Source: Lachnospiraceae bacterium UBA1755 (lineage in GTDB: Bacteria > Bacillota > Clostridia > Lachnospirales > Lachnospiraceae). Taken from it: a stretch of 34,475 nucleotides of DNA. Every line of letters begins with the position of its first letter. Positions within the stretch are counted from its first letter, which is position 1. The notes below the pieces were generated by a model, which did no database searches, was not told the origin of the DNA, and saw only the letters and a list, made by a program, of their open reading frames with translations. Shown here piece by piece: positions 23,438 through 30,819 of the stretch. The stretch lies in NCBI GenBank assembly GCA_002314805.1, contig DCHJ01000074.1:1-34475 (forward strand), in the 5' to 3' direction. Both the position numbers and the translations under genes were made by a program.

Positions 23438-25582
23438 TTCCGGTACGATCTCAGCGTTTTCAATACCGGCCGGAATGCCCGGCAGATTCTCGCTGCTCTG
23501 ACCTTCCTCCACTGACTGTGGTTCCACAAACTCATCTCTGTCAAAGGCTCTTCTGGTCTGTGCCTCTGTCTCCTGCGGTTCCCCGTCCTGAGCCTCGCCG
23601 CCGGATACAGTCTCCTTTTCGGTATCAGCATTATGCACGGACTCAGTTTCAGCCTCTGTCTCTTTTTTCTCCGTCTGTCCTCCCTGATCAGGTTTGGTCT
23701 CAGCACCATCTCCGAAGACAACGTCCTCAAGCACTGCATACTCGCTGTCATCGCCCTCACGGTAGATATTAAGGTACGGAAGCACATCACGCATGATATT
23801 TCTGAAAATACCGCTGGCAAAGGAGGAATGCGCCTGGTCATCTGTATTGGGTTCATCCACGATCACATAGCAGACCACCTGTGGGTCCTCCACAGGCGCA
23901 AAGCCGATAAACGATACCAGATAATTATTGGTTCCTCTCGGATATTTCTCTGCCGTTCCGGTCTTGCCGCCAATATGATAGCCGGGGATCTCTGCGGCAC
24001 CTCCGGTTCCTTCAGTTACCGTCCTGAATAGCGCTTTTCTGATAAAAGCGGCCGTATCGCTGCTTACAGTTTGCCTTACCAGCTTCGGCTCCATCGACTC
24101 AACTACCGAACCCTGCGGATCGACTATCTGCTTTACCACATGTGGCTCATAATATGATCCGCCGTTGATCACCGAGCAATACGCAGCGGCCATCTGGATC
24201 ATGGTACAGTTATAGTTCTGACCGAATGAATTAGTCGCAAGATCAGAAGGCACCATGGTAGCTGCACTGTGGACAAGCTTTGAGGTATCAGCCTCTCCCG
24301 GAAGATCTATGCCGGTTTTCTGACCGAAGCCGAATATATCCATAAACTTGCAGAACTTGTCTCTGCCCAGACCTGCCACGATCTGCATCATGACATCATT
24401 GCAGGACTGCATGAGTCCCTCTTCCACTGAAAGCAGTCCGTGACCGGTGACCTTGTTGCACTTGATCTTCCAGCCGCCTACCTCCTGAAAGCCGTCACAG
24501 TTATATGTCTCATTGCCGGTGATGCTGCCTTCCTCAAGAGCTGCCGAGACTGTGAATATCTTGGATGTGGAGCCGGGCTCATAGGTATCAGATATGCAGA
24601 AATTCCTCCATATCGTATTCCATGCATCTCCCAGAGCCTTATCGTCCATTGCGTCAAGCTCCTCCTGAGTGAAGTATGCACTCACATCTCTGGGATCGTT
24701 AAGATCGTAAGGACGGCTGTCCGCCATAGCCATTATTTCCCCGTTGGCAGGATCCATAATGATACACGCAGCTGTCTTTGAGCCCATCTGCTCCTGAAAC
24801 TGTGCAATGTATTTTTCTACTATCTGCTGTACGTTTACGTCAATTGTTGACACTATCGTATTGCCGTCCTGTGCCGGCTTGATTATTCTCTCAAGGTTGG
24901 AATCGTCATTGAGGTAGCCATACTCGCGTCCGTTAATACCGGTAAGCTGATCGTTATAGTACTGCTCCATTCCGCCGGAGCCCTCAAGTCCGTCATTCAT
25001 CGCAAAGCCTACCACGCTGCCGGCAACGGAATTATTGGGATAAAATCTCTGATATGAGTCCTCAAACCAGACACCGTGGATCCTCCTCGTATCTCCCTTT
25101 TTCTTAAACTCCCGGTTGATCTCTTCCTTTCTGGTCTCAAATGCATTCATCTCATCAAAGCTGAGCTGTTTCGCATATCTGATATACTGACTGTCAGCCT
25201 TTTCTGCGATAAGGCTGCGCAGCTCTCCGGTATCATAGCCGTATACTTCGTTGAGCAGAGCAACAGTGGGTTCCAGATGGTCCTCCTGGTCGGCATTGAT
25301 CTGTGACGGATCAATGATAAGATTGTAAACCTTGGTGGAAGTCGCAAGAAATGTACCGTTTCTGTCAGTGATATCCCCCCTTCTGGCCGGGATATCACGC
25401 GAATCGTACTTCTGCTGACTCAGGATCGTCTGGTTGTATTCGTCTGAATAATCACTCTGGATCTTCCAGATACGGATAAACAAGGCAATTAAAGCCAGCA
25501 ATATCACCAGTGCGGTAACTGCCAGCTTCATACGCATGGACTCATCCAGAGTTTTTGATTTTTTATTCTGCGATGTCTTCAT
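23420..25582 (-). CDS. ftsI: Division penicillin-binding protein (class B PBP, FtsI/PBP2B type)
   Basis: A 720-residue class B PBP. A basic cytoplasmic start and one membrane segment (about 18-37) lead into the dimerisation domain with RRGDITDRNG (68-77) and the transpeptidase domain: S338-T-S-K341 (SxxK), S393-C-N395 (SxN) and K540-T-G542 (KTG). It crosslinks septal peptidoglycan together with FtsW. Instead of PASTA repeats, residues about 611-720 are a low-complexity acidic tail rich in E, Q, T and S. Its start lies inside ftsL (20-bp overlap). A sporulation paralogue (SpoVD) is the alternative, but the absence of PASTA and its position in the cluster favour the division enzyme. Confidence 0.9.
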   Translation of the reverse strand: MKTSQNKKSKTLDESMRMKLAVTALVILLALIALFIRIWKIQSDYSDEYNQTILSQQKYDSRDIPARRGDITDRNGTFLATSTKVYNLIIDPSQINADQEDHLEPTVALLNEVYGYDTGELRSLIAEKADSQYIRYAKQLSFDEMNAFETRKEEINREFKKKGDTRRIHGVWFEDSYQRFYPNNSVAGSVVGFAMNDGLEGSGGMEQYYNDQLTGINGREYGYLNDDSNLERIIKPAQDGNTIVSTIDVNVQQIVEKYIAQFQEQMGSKTAACIIMDPANGEIMAMADSRPYDLNDPRDVSAYFTQEELDAMDDKALGDAWNTIWRNFCISDTYEPGSTSKIFTVSAALEEGSITGNETYNCDGFQEVGGWKIKCNKVTGHGLLSVEEGLMQSCNDVMMQIVAGLGRDKFCKFMDIFGFGQKTGIDLPGEADTSKLVHSAATMVPSDLATNSFGQNYNCTMIQMAAAYCSVINGGSYYEPHVVKQIVDPQGSVVESMEPKLVRQTVSSDTAAFIRKALFRTVTEGTGGAAEIPGYHIGGKTGTAEKYPRGTNNYLVSFIGFAPVEDPQVVCYVIVDEPNTDDQAHSSFASGIFRNIMRDVLPYLNIYREGDDSEYAVLEDVVFGDGAETKPDQGGQTEKKETEAETESVHNADTEKETVSGGEAQDGEPQETEAQTRRAFDRDEFVEPQSVEEGQSSENLPGIPAGIENAEIVPELPSMQ

Positions 25583-26030
25583 TCTGTCTCACATATTCTG
25601 TCGGTGTCCTGTCATAGGTTATTACCTGATCCTTATTGGCATATACCATGCCCAGTTCTTCGGTTGCTATTCTGTATACCTCATCAAGATTGATGCTTGC
25701 CTCGATGCGCGACTCCAATGCATCGTTATCTGCCCTGATCTCCTCAAGTATCTTCTCCTGCATCTCGATATTCTTGATGCTGGCAGATATCTGAGCCTGG
25801 ACCTGAAGATAATTGACACACATAAACAGTGTCACGACAGATGCTGCCGTAAGCACGATAAGGTACGGCAGGTCCATGCGCAGTGCGGCTTTTCTGTTCT
25901 TCTGCTGCTGAGCGCCCCTCTCACGGGCTCTGGCGTCTCTCTCATAACGTTCAGGTCTGTATTTTTCTTTCGGAACTGCACTGCCGTATACGTACGGCTG
26001 ATATGCATAATAATAATTATTCTGTGCCAT
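25563..26030 (-). CDS. ftsL: FtsL-like cell division protein
   Basis: A 155-residue bitopic protein: a long cytoplasmic arm rich in Y, R, E and Q (1-52), one membrane segment (about 54-75), a coiled coil (about 78-112) and the conserved end EVYRIATEELGMVYANKDQVITYD. This is the FtsL/DivIC (septum formation initiator) plan, with the position between rsmH and ftsI favouring FtsL. It would stabilise DivIB and activate the FtsW-PBP pair. The N-terminal arm is longer than in Bacillus FtsL. GGGTGA precedes the ATG; the gene lies 9 bp after rsmH. Confidence 0.82.
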   Translation of the reverse strand: MAQNNYYYAYQPYVYGSAVPKEKYRPERYERDARARERGAQQQKNRKAALRMDLPYLIVLTAASVVTLFMCVNYLQVQAQISASIKNIEMQEKILEEIRADNDALESRIEASINLDEVYRIATEELGMVYANKDQVITYDRTPTEYVRQNEDIAE

Positions 26031-26039
26031 AGCTTCACC

Positions 26040-26975
26040 CTATGCTCTTTCAAATACCCGCAGTTTTGCGCTCTCGCTCCTCCTGTTGACCTTAAGCTCC
26101 TCTTCACCCGGGAGGATCGGCTTGCGCGTTATTACTCTTCCTTTGCTTACTGCCCCGCACACACATACCGGAAAACCGGACGGACATGTACAGGGATTTT
26201 CGGCTTTCCTGAAAGCCTCTTTGACTATCCTGTCCTCCAGGCTGTGGAAGGTGATGATACTGAGTCTTCCGCCAGGATTAAGGAGCTCTGTCATTGTACC
26301 TATGGAATCCTTAAGCACCGTAAGTTCACCGTTGAGTTCAATACGGATCGCCTGAAAGGTCCTCTTTGCAGGATGCCCGCCCGTGAGCCTGAGCTTCATC
26401 GGGATCGCCTGCTTTACTATCTCTGCCAACTGAGTCGTTGTCTGTATCGGAGCCTTCTCTCTCTCCATACAGATATGCTTTGCAATGTTCTGGGCAAATC
26501 TGTCCTCACTGTAATCTCTGATTATCCTTGCCAGCTCCTGCTGAGAATAGGTATTGACGATATCAGCGGCGGTGAGAGGATTTCTGTCATCCATCCGCAT
26601 ATCAAGCGGTGCCTCCAGCTGATATGAAAAGCCTCTCTGTGCTGTGTCCAGCTGATAGCTTGATACCCCAAGGTCAATGTATATGCCGTCTGCCTTTTCA
26701 ATGCCCAGTGAACCGAGAACTGATGCAATATTCACATAATTGTCCCTGACGACAGTGACTCTGTCCGAAAAGCATTTGAGTCTCTCAGTGGCTGCCTTTA
26801 TCGCATCCCCGTCCTGATCGATGCCTATGAGCCTGCCGGTGGTCAGCTTCTCAGCCACACGGTACGCATGTCCTCCCCCGCCGAGGGTACAGTCGACATA
26901 CACACCCGCAGGTCTTATATTCAACGAATCTACAGTCTCCTCAAGGAGTACCGGTTTATGACTGAATTCACTCAT
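26040..26975 (-). CDS. rsmH: 16S rRNA (cytosine-1402-N4)-methyltransferase
   Basis: A 311-residue RsmH (MraW). HKPVLLEETVDSL at the start, the SAM-binding TLGGGGHAYRV (about 30-40), GIDQDGDAI, GIYIDLGVSSYQLD, HPAKRTFQAIRI and ITFHSLEDRIVK are all family marks. It methylates C1402 in the decoding centre of 16S rRNA. Length is normal. Its ATG overlaps the mraZ stop by 4 nt and follows CAGGAG. Confidence 0.96.
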   Translation of the reverse strand: MSEFSHKPVLLEETVDSLNIRPAGVYVDCTLGGGGHAYRVAEKLTTGRLIGIDQDGDAIKAATERLKCFSDRVTVVRDNYVNIASVLGSLGIEKADGIYIDLGVSSYQLDTAQRGFSYQLEAPLDMRMDDRNPLTAADIVNTYSQQELARIIRDYSEDRFAQNIAKHICMEREKAPIQTTTQLAEIVKQAIPMKLRLTGGHPAKRTFQAIRIELNGELTVLKDSIGTMTELLNPGGRLSIITFHSLEDRIVKEAFRKAENPCTCPSGFPVCVCGAVSKGRVITRKPILPGEEELKVNRRSESAKLRVFERA

Positions 26976-27406
26976 AGAGATGCTCCTGAACCATACAGCT
27001 TGGCGGCTGCCACATTGGGATCGATATCGTTAGTCCTCTCCCAGGCCTCCTTGCTCATGACCTCGATATGGTCGATACTGCCTACGATTACGGCTTCCGT
27101 CTGGATATTCGCATAATCACGCAGCGTTGCCGGTATAAGCACCCTGCCCATCTTGTCGCACTGCACATCAGCTACCGAACCCACGATAGTACGTCGCAGC
27201 AGCCTGGCTTCCTCAGTAAGCATCGGCATCTGGAGCAGCTTATCCTCGATTATTTCCCAGTTATCCATGTCGTAAATGTACAGACATCTGTCAAAGCCTT
27301 TTGTGATCACAAAGGTGTCTCCCAGCATTTCGCGGAACTTAGAAGGCACGATCATTCGTCCCTTTGCATCCACACTATGAGTTGAATCACCTCTGAAACG
27401 GGCCAT
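26972..27406 (-). CDS. mraZ: Transcriptional regulator MraZ
   Basis: A 144-residue MraZ with its two AbrB-like halves: DSTHSVDAKGRMIVPSKFRE near the start and VQCDKMGRVLIPATLRDYA in the second half. MraZ forms ring-shaped oligomers that bind repeated boxes in front of its own operon. I place the start at the ATG at 27406 because the protein then begins like its family; the longer reading from 27499 would run through the promoter and box array. The ribosome site is poor: GGGAG is 14 nt away and AAAGTGG, itself an operator box, is nearer. It is the first gene of the dcw cluster. Confidence 0.92.
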   Translation of the reverse strand: MARFRGDSTHSVDAKGRMIVPSKFREMLGDTFVITKGFDRCLYIYDMDNWEIIEDKLLQMPMLTEEARLLRRTIVGSVADVQCDKMGRVLIPATLRDYANIQTEAVIVGSIDHIEVMSKEAWERTNDIDPNVAAAKLYGSGASL

Positions 27407-27413
27407 AAATTTG

Positions 27414-27478
27414 CCACTTTCTCCCACATAATTACACTTTTCACCACTAATTACCACTATTCTACATTCTTCGCCCAC
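27414..27478 (-). promoter_or_regulatory. MraZ operator: GTGG-type boxes every 10 bp
   Basis: Read on the minus strand, GTGG or GTGT cores occur at 27454-27457, 27444-27447, 27434-27437, 27424-27427 and 27414-27417, each exactly 10 bp from the next. A degenerate core (ATGT) sits at 27464-27467, and another GTGG at 27475-27478 is one base out of register. MraZ is known to bind direct repeats of short G-rich boxes with this 10-bp step. The array covers the promoter spacer, the start site and the leader up to 8 bp before mraZ. Confidence 0.8.
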
Positions 27479-27487
27479 TTTTTTCAA
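27459..27487 (-). promoter_or_regulatory. Main promoter of the dcw cluster
   Basis: TTGAAA (27482-27487), a 17-bp spacer and TAGAAT (27459-27464). The start would be near 27452, inside the box array, with a leader of about 45 nt. The next stretch, 27500-27632, holds no gene that I can see. Confidence 0.75.
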
Positions 27488-27632
27488 GTATTTAGGCAAT
27501 AAAACAGTAATCTTTTCCCAAAAAATTTCTGCTAAACCGCAGGGGCCGGATCTGCGGAGTCATTTCAAAAAGTCCCGGTTTTTTTCGGAACCGTGTATCC
27601 ATTTCCATGAGATTATTTATTTCTATCAGGGG

Positions 27633-27697
27633 TCTGCGGGTGCGCAGGGCAGGGCATGCGGCAAGGCAAGATTGTATAAGAATGGCTGTTCATAACC
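27633..27697. repeat. 65-bp direct repeat, copy 1
   Basis: First of two 65-bp copies in the mraZ-lgt gap, differing at three positions. It contains CAGGGCAGGGCATGCGGCAA and TTGTATAAGAATGG. Short reading frames across it are duplicates of each other and have no ribosome site. Confidence 0.9.
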
Positions 27698-27749
27698 GAC
27701 GCCTTGCGGGGCATATACATAATAGCTATGGATGCTTTCCTTTCCCGAA

Positions 27750-27814
27750 TCTGCAGGTGCACAGGGCAGGGCATGCGGCAAGGCAAGATTGTATAAGAAT
27801 GGTTGTTCATAACC
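27750..27814. repeat. 65-bp direct repeat, copy 2
   Basis: Second copy, 117 bp to the right of the first and ending 10 bp before the extended -10 of lgt. The two copies lack inverted ends, so they do not look like a MITE. Confidence 0.9.
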
Positions 27815-27823
27815 TGAGCTTTG

Positions 27824-27832
27824 TGGTAAAAT
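27824..27832 (+). promoter_or_regulatory. Extended -10 element of lgt
   Basis: TGGTAAAAT ending 6 nt before the lgt ATG. The start point would fall on or next to the A of the ATG. No good -35 is seen; TTGTTC (27803-27808) in repeat copy 2 is a weak candidate. Confidence 0.5.
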
Positions 27833-27838
27833 AAGCGC

Positions 27839-29071
27839 ATGTATGAAATAGCGTTTCCCAATTTAGGGATATTTATCGAACATTTACCCAACAGTATCAG
27901 AATTGGCAACTTCAGTATCGCATTCTACGGAATGATCATCGGGCTCGGAATAATAATCGGCTTGCTGCTCACATGGAAGGAAGCACGCCGCACCGGGCAG
28001 AAGGAAGACGATTACACGGATTACCTCATCTGGGGTATCCTGGCCGGAGTGGTCGGCGCCCGTCTTTACTACGTGATCTTCCGCTGGGACTACTACTGCA
28101 GCCACATATCGGAGATATTCAATCTGCGCAGCGGAGGTCTGGCGATTTATGGCACGATCATCGGTGCCGTTATTGCCCTTATCATCTTCTGCTCAGTAAA
28201 AAAGAAAAAATTCTTCCTAATGATAGACACCCTCATCCCCCAGCTGGCACTGGCTCAGGGACTCGGGCGTTGGGGCAACTTCTTCAATATGGAGGCCTTC
28301 GGAAGATCCTATGACGGGCTCTTATCCATGCAGATACGGCTCGACTGCGTAAGCCCCATCATGTTAAACCAGGAGGTACTCGATCATGCAGTCATGATCA
28401 ACGGCGTCGAATATATCCAGGTAGTCCCGACTTTCCTTATCGAAAGTCTCTGGTGCTTCCTCATATTTGCCGTGCTTATCATCTACAAAAAGCATAAGCA
28501 CTTCAACGGAGAGCTCCTGTGCATCTACGGCGCTCTCTATGGTCTGGAAAGGATGATACTGGAGGGACTGCGCACTGATTCGCTTATGCTGGGCAATACA
28601 GGAATCAGGGTAAGTCAGGCTCTCTCCGGACTTATCGTGATTGCAGCCGTAGCCGGCTTCTTCGTACTCAGGAATCTGGCAAAGACCACCCCTGATCTGC
28701 AGCCTCCGCTTGCCGTTGATGACGGTAACGCTCCCGCTGCGGATACTTCATCGGAAGAAGGATCTGCGGACAGGAACGATGCAGACACAGATACAGACGG
28801 CGGAAAGACTGCTGCGGATACTGCCGGTGCAGATGCAGACAGCACAAAGGCCGGCAACGAGACGGCAGATACAGGTACTGACAGCGTAAAGGCCGAAAAC
28901 GAAGCGGCAGGTACAGATGCTGACCGCGGAAAGACCGGCAGCGAGACGGCAGATACAGGTACTGACAGCGTAAAGGCCGGTTCGGGTACCGCTGCCGGCG
29001 ATGTAGAGCCCGCAGCTTCAGGACAGACAGAAAAAGCTTCAGAGAATAAAGACAGCGAGGAAACAAAATGA
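27839..29071 (+). CDS. lgt: Prolipoprotein diacylglyceryl transferase with long acidic tail
   Basis: A 410-residue Lgt, the membrane enzyme that moves diacylglycerol from phosphatidylglycerol to the lipobox cysteine. The catalytic part is residues 1-280 with about seven membrane segments; SGGLAIYGTIIGAV (98-111) and the signature GLGRWGNFFNMEAFG (141-155) are present. Residues 281-410 are a hydrophilic tail made mainly of A, D, E, G, K, S and T, including two 28-residue repeats centred on ETADTGTDSVKA. Such a tail is not needed for catalysis and is usually absent. No Shine-Dalgarno is visible before the ATG. The stop overlaps the ychF start by 4 nt (ATGA). Confidence 0.93.
   Translation: MYEIAFPNLGIFIEHLPNSIRIGNFSIAFYGMIIGLGIIIGLLLTWKEARRTGQKEDDYTDYLIWGILAGVVGARLYYVIFRWDYYCSHISEIFNLRSGGLAIYGTIIGAVIALIIFCSVKKKKFFLMIDTLIPQLALAQGLGRWGNFFNMEAFGRSYDGLLSMQIRLDCVSPIMLNQEVLDHAVMINGVEYIQVVPTFLIESLWCFLIFAVLIIYKKHKHFNGELLCIYGALYGLERMILEGLRTDSLMLGNTGIRVSQALSGLIVIAAVAGFFVLRNLAKTTPDLQPPLAVDDGNAPAADTSSEEGSADRNDADTDTDGGKTAADTAGADADSTKAGNETADTGTDSVKAENEAAGTDADRGKTGSETADTGTDSVKAGSGTAAGDVEPAASGQTEKASENKDSEETK
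28859..28979 (+). repeat. Internal repeat in the lgt tail (84-bp step)
   Basis: A 37-bp identical stretch starting GAGACGGCAGATACAGG at 28859-28895 recurs at 28943-28979, an 84-bp (28-codon) step that keeps the frame. The flanking codons are a diverged part of the same unit. Confidence 0.85.
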
Positions 29072-30165
29072 AATTAGGAATCGTAGGACTCCCCAATGTA
29101 GGCAAGTCGACCCTGTTCAATTCACTTACAAAGGCAGGTGCCGCAAGCGCCAATTATCCCTTCTGTACCATTGATCCCAATATCGGTATCGTGGCGGTAC
29201 CCGACGAACGCCTGAAGGCACTAGGAGATCTCCATCATTCAAGGAAGGTCACTCCCGCCACCATCGAATTCGTAGACATCGCAGGTCTTGTAAAGGGTGC
29301 AAGCAAGGGTGAAGGTCTTGGCAACCAGTTTCTTGGCAATATCAGAGAATGTGATGCTATCGTACACGTTGTAAGATGCTTTGAAGACGGCAATGTGATC
29401 CATGTGGACGGCAGTGTTGACCCTATGCGCGATATCGAAACCATCAACCTTGAGCTGATCTTCTCTGACCTTGAAGTGCTTGAACGCCGTATCGCCAAAA
29501 CAACAAAATCTGCAATGAATGACAAGGGTGCCCGCAGGGAGCTTGAGGTCCTGGGCGAACTCAAAGCCGTACTTGAAGGCGGAGATCTCGCCATCAGATA
29601 TCATAATGATGATGAAGACATCATGGCATTTGTCAATTCGCTCTGTCTGCTCACTGCAAAGCCGGTGATCTATGCTGCCAATGTATCCGAGGACGATCTT
29701 GCCGATGATGCGGCCGGCAATCCTCATGTGCAGGCAGTACGCAGATATGCCGGAGAGAATGATTCCAAGGTATTCGTGATCTGCGCTTCTATCGAGGCTG
29801 AAATATCCGAATTATCCGAGGACGAAAAGGCCGAGTACCTTGAGGCTCTCGGTATCGAAAAATCCGGTCTTGATAAGCTTATCTCAGCAAGCTACGACCT
29901 CCTCGGTCTCCTCTCCTTCCTTACCACAGGCGAGGACGAGACGAGGGCCTGGACCATCACCAGGGGTACCAAGGCTCCTCAGGCAGCAGGAAAGATCCAC
30001 ACGGACTTTGAAAGAGGCTTCATCCGGGCAGAGGTGATCAATTTCAAGGATCTTATGGAATGCGGTTCTGCCAATGCCGCCAAAGAAAAGGGACTCATGC
30101 GTCTTGAAGGAAAGGAATATGTAGTAAAAGACGGGGACGTAATACTCTTCAGATTCAACGTATGA
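29068..30165 (+). CDS. ychF: Ribosome-associated ATPase YchF (OLA1 family)
   Basis: A 365-residue Obg-related P-loop protein. G1 GLPNVGKS (7-14) and G3 VDIAGLVKGAS (69-79) are typical; the G4 position reads N205-V-S-E208 in place of NKxD, the change that makes YchF prefer ATP. A coiled-coil insert (about 125-175) and the C-terminal TGS-like domain with AWTITRGTKAPQAAGKIHTDF complete the usual layout and length. It binds ribosomes and affects translation initiation and oxidative-stress responses. The ATG overlaps the end of lgt and follows GAGG. Confidence 0.96.
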   Translation: MKLGIVGLPNVGKSTLFNSLTKAGAASANYPFCTIDPNIGIVAVPDERLKALGDLHHSRKVTPATIEFVDIAGLVKGASKGEGLGNQFLGNIRECDAIVHVVRCFEDGNVIHVDGSVDPMRDIETINLELIFSDLEVLERRIAKTTKSAMNDKGARRELEVLGELKAVLEGGDLAIRYHNDDEDIMAFVNSLCLLTAKPVIYAANVSEDDLADDAAGNPHVQAVRRYAGENDSKVFVICASIEAEISELSEDEKAEYLEALGIEKSGLDKLISASYDLLGLLSFLTTGEDETRAWTITRGTKAPQAAGKIHTDFERGFIRAEVINFKDLMECGSANAAKEKGLMRLEGKEYVVKDGDVILFRFNV

Positions 30166-30199
30166 AGCATTAACCGAACGGTATGTACGGTACTGTAAG

Positions 30200-30232
30200 A
30201 GGAGGCGGTCAGTCACCGCCTCCTGTTTTATT
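30200..30232 (+). terminator. Intrinsic terminator of lgt-ychF
   Basis: Stem AGGAGGCGGT / ACCGCCTCCT (30200-30209, 30215-30224) with a 5-nt loop, followed by GTTTTATT. It begins 35 bp after the ychF stop. Confidence 0.85.
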
Positions 30233-30318
30233 GTACGTCCGGATGCGTACATGTAATGACTACGCCAATGGGAAGGCTATAACCGAATGTATGTGTGTTT
30301 TCGGACCCACCACAGAGA

Positions 30319-30359
30319 ACGGACCTGTATTCCTTCATGGAAATACAGGTCCGTTTTTT
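30319..30359 (+). terminator. Second + strand terminator
   Basis: A 13-bp perfect stem (ACGGACCTGTATT with its complement, 30319-30331 and 30342-30354) and six Ts. It lies 95 bp beyond the first ychF terminator, with no gene between. It may be a back-up terminator, may end a small RNA (see findings), or may act weakly for the convergent DUF1292 gene. Confidence 0.85.
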
Positions 30360-30374
30360 GGATAACCGATATAT

Positions 30375-30683
30375 TTAATTGAATTCGTCTTCTGCTCCGC
30401 CCTGTGCGATCATGTCATTGTATTCCTGCTCGTCAAGAACCTCATCAAAACGTTCTGAAACTATTTCGTATTCCTGATCAGATTCGATATTCTCAATTAC
30501 AGGCACTCCGCTCTCGTCTTCGCTGTACCTGTAAAGGAAAACCTCTGTGTCATCATCGCCGCCTTCCGGCATCACTGCGATGTATTCCCGGTTATCATTC
30601 CCGGCTTCAAAAATCGTCAATACAACACACTCTATAGCCGTTCCGTCATCAAGTTCAATTGTTACTGTTGCATCGTTTTCCAT
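30375..30683 (-). CDS. DUF1292 family protein (YrzB-like)
   Basis: A 102-residue acidic protein. MENDATVTIELDDGTAIECVVLTIFEAG and YIAVMPEG, then EVFLYRYSED and the C-terminal YEIVSERFDEVLDEQEY follow the DUF1292 pattern. The start at 30683 has AAAGGAG 5 nt upstream; a longer reading by eight codons does not. The family is widespread in Bacillota and its role is not settled. It has its own promoter (30721-30749). Confidence 0.85.
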   Translation of the reverse strand: MENDATVTIELDDGTAIECVVLTIFEAGNDNREYIAVMPEGGDDDTEVFLYRYSEDESGVPVIENIESDQEYEIVSERFDEVLDEQEYNDMIAQGGAEDEFN

Positions 30684-30720
30684 AAAGACTCCTTTCATTT
30701 TTTTCATATACTTCTCTTCG

Positions 30721-30749
30721 ATGATAGCACTACTCTTTCAAGTATGCAA
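30721..30749 (-). promoter_or_regulatory. Promoter of the DUF1292 gene
   Basis: TTGCAT (30744-30749), a 17-bp spacer and TATCAT (30721-30726) with TGC just before the -10. The leader is about 30 nt and includes AAAGGAG. Confidence 0.6.
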
Positions 30750-30819
30750 TTTATATTTTTCCGCACATATTAACCATTTTTCAGACCCCGGTCACCCAGA
30801 GCCTTCACCACGTCCGGCA

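Noticed and set aside
27407..27499. 31 extra residues at the MraZ N-terminus
   Set aside because: They would be encoded by the -10 and the operator boxes, and MraZ proteins normally start just before the first DAKGR motif.
27607..27909. Short reading frames on both strands over the 65-bp repeats
   Set aside because: They look alike only because the DNA is duplicated, and none has a ribosome site.
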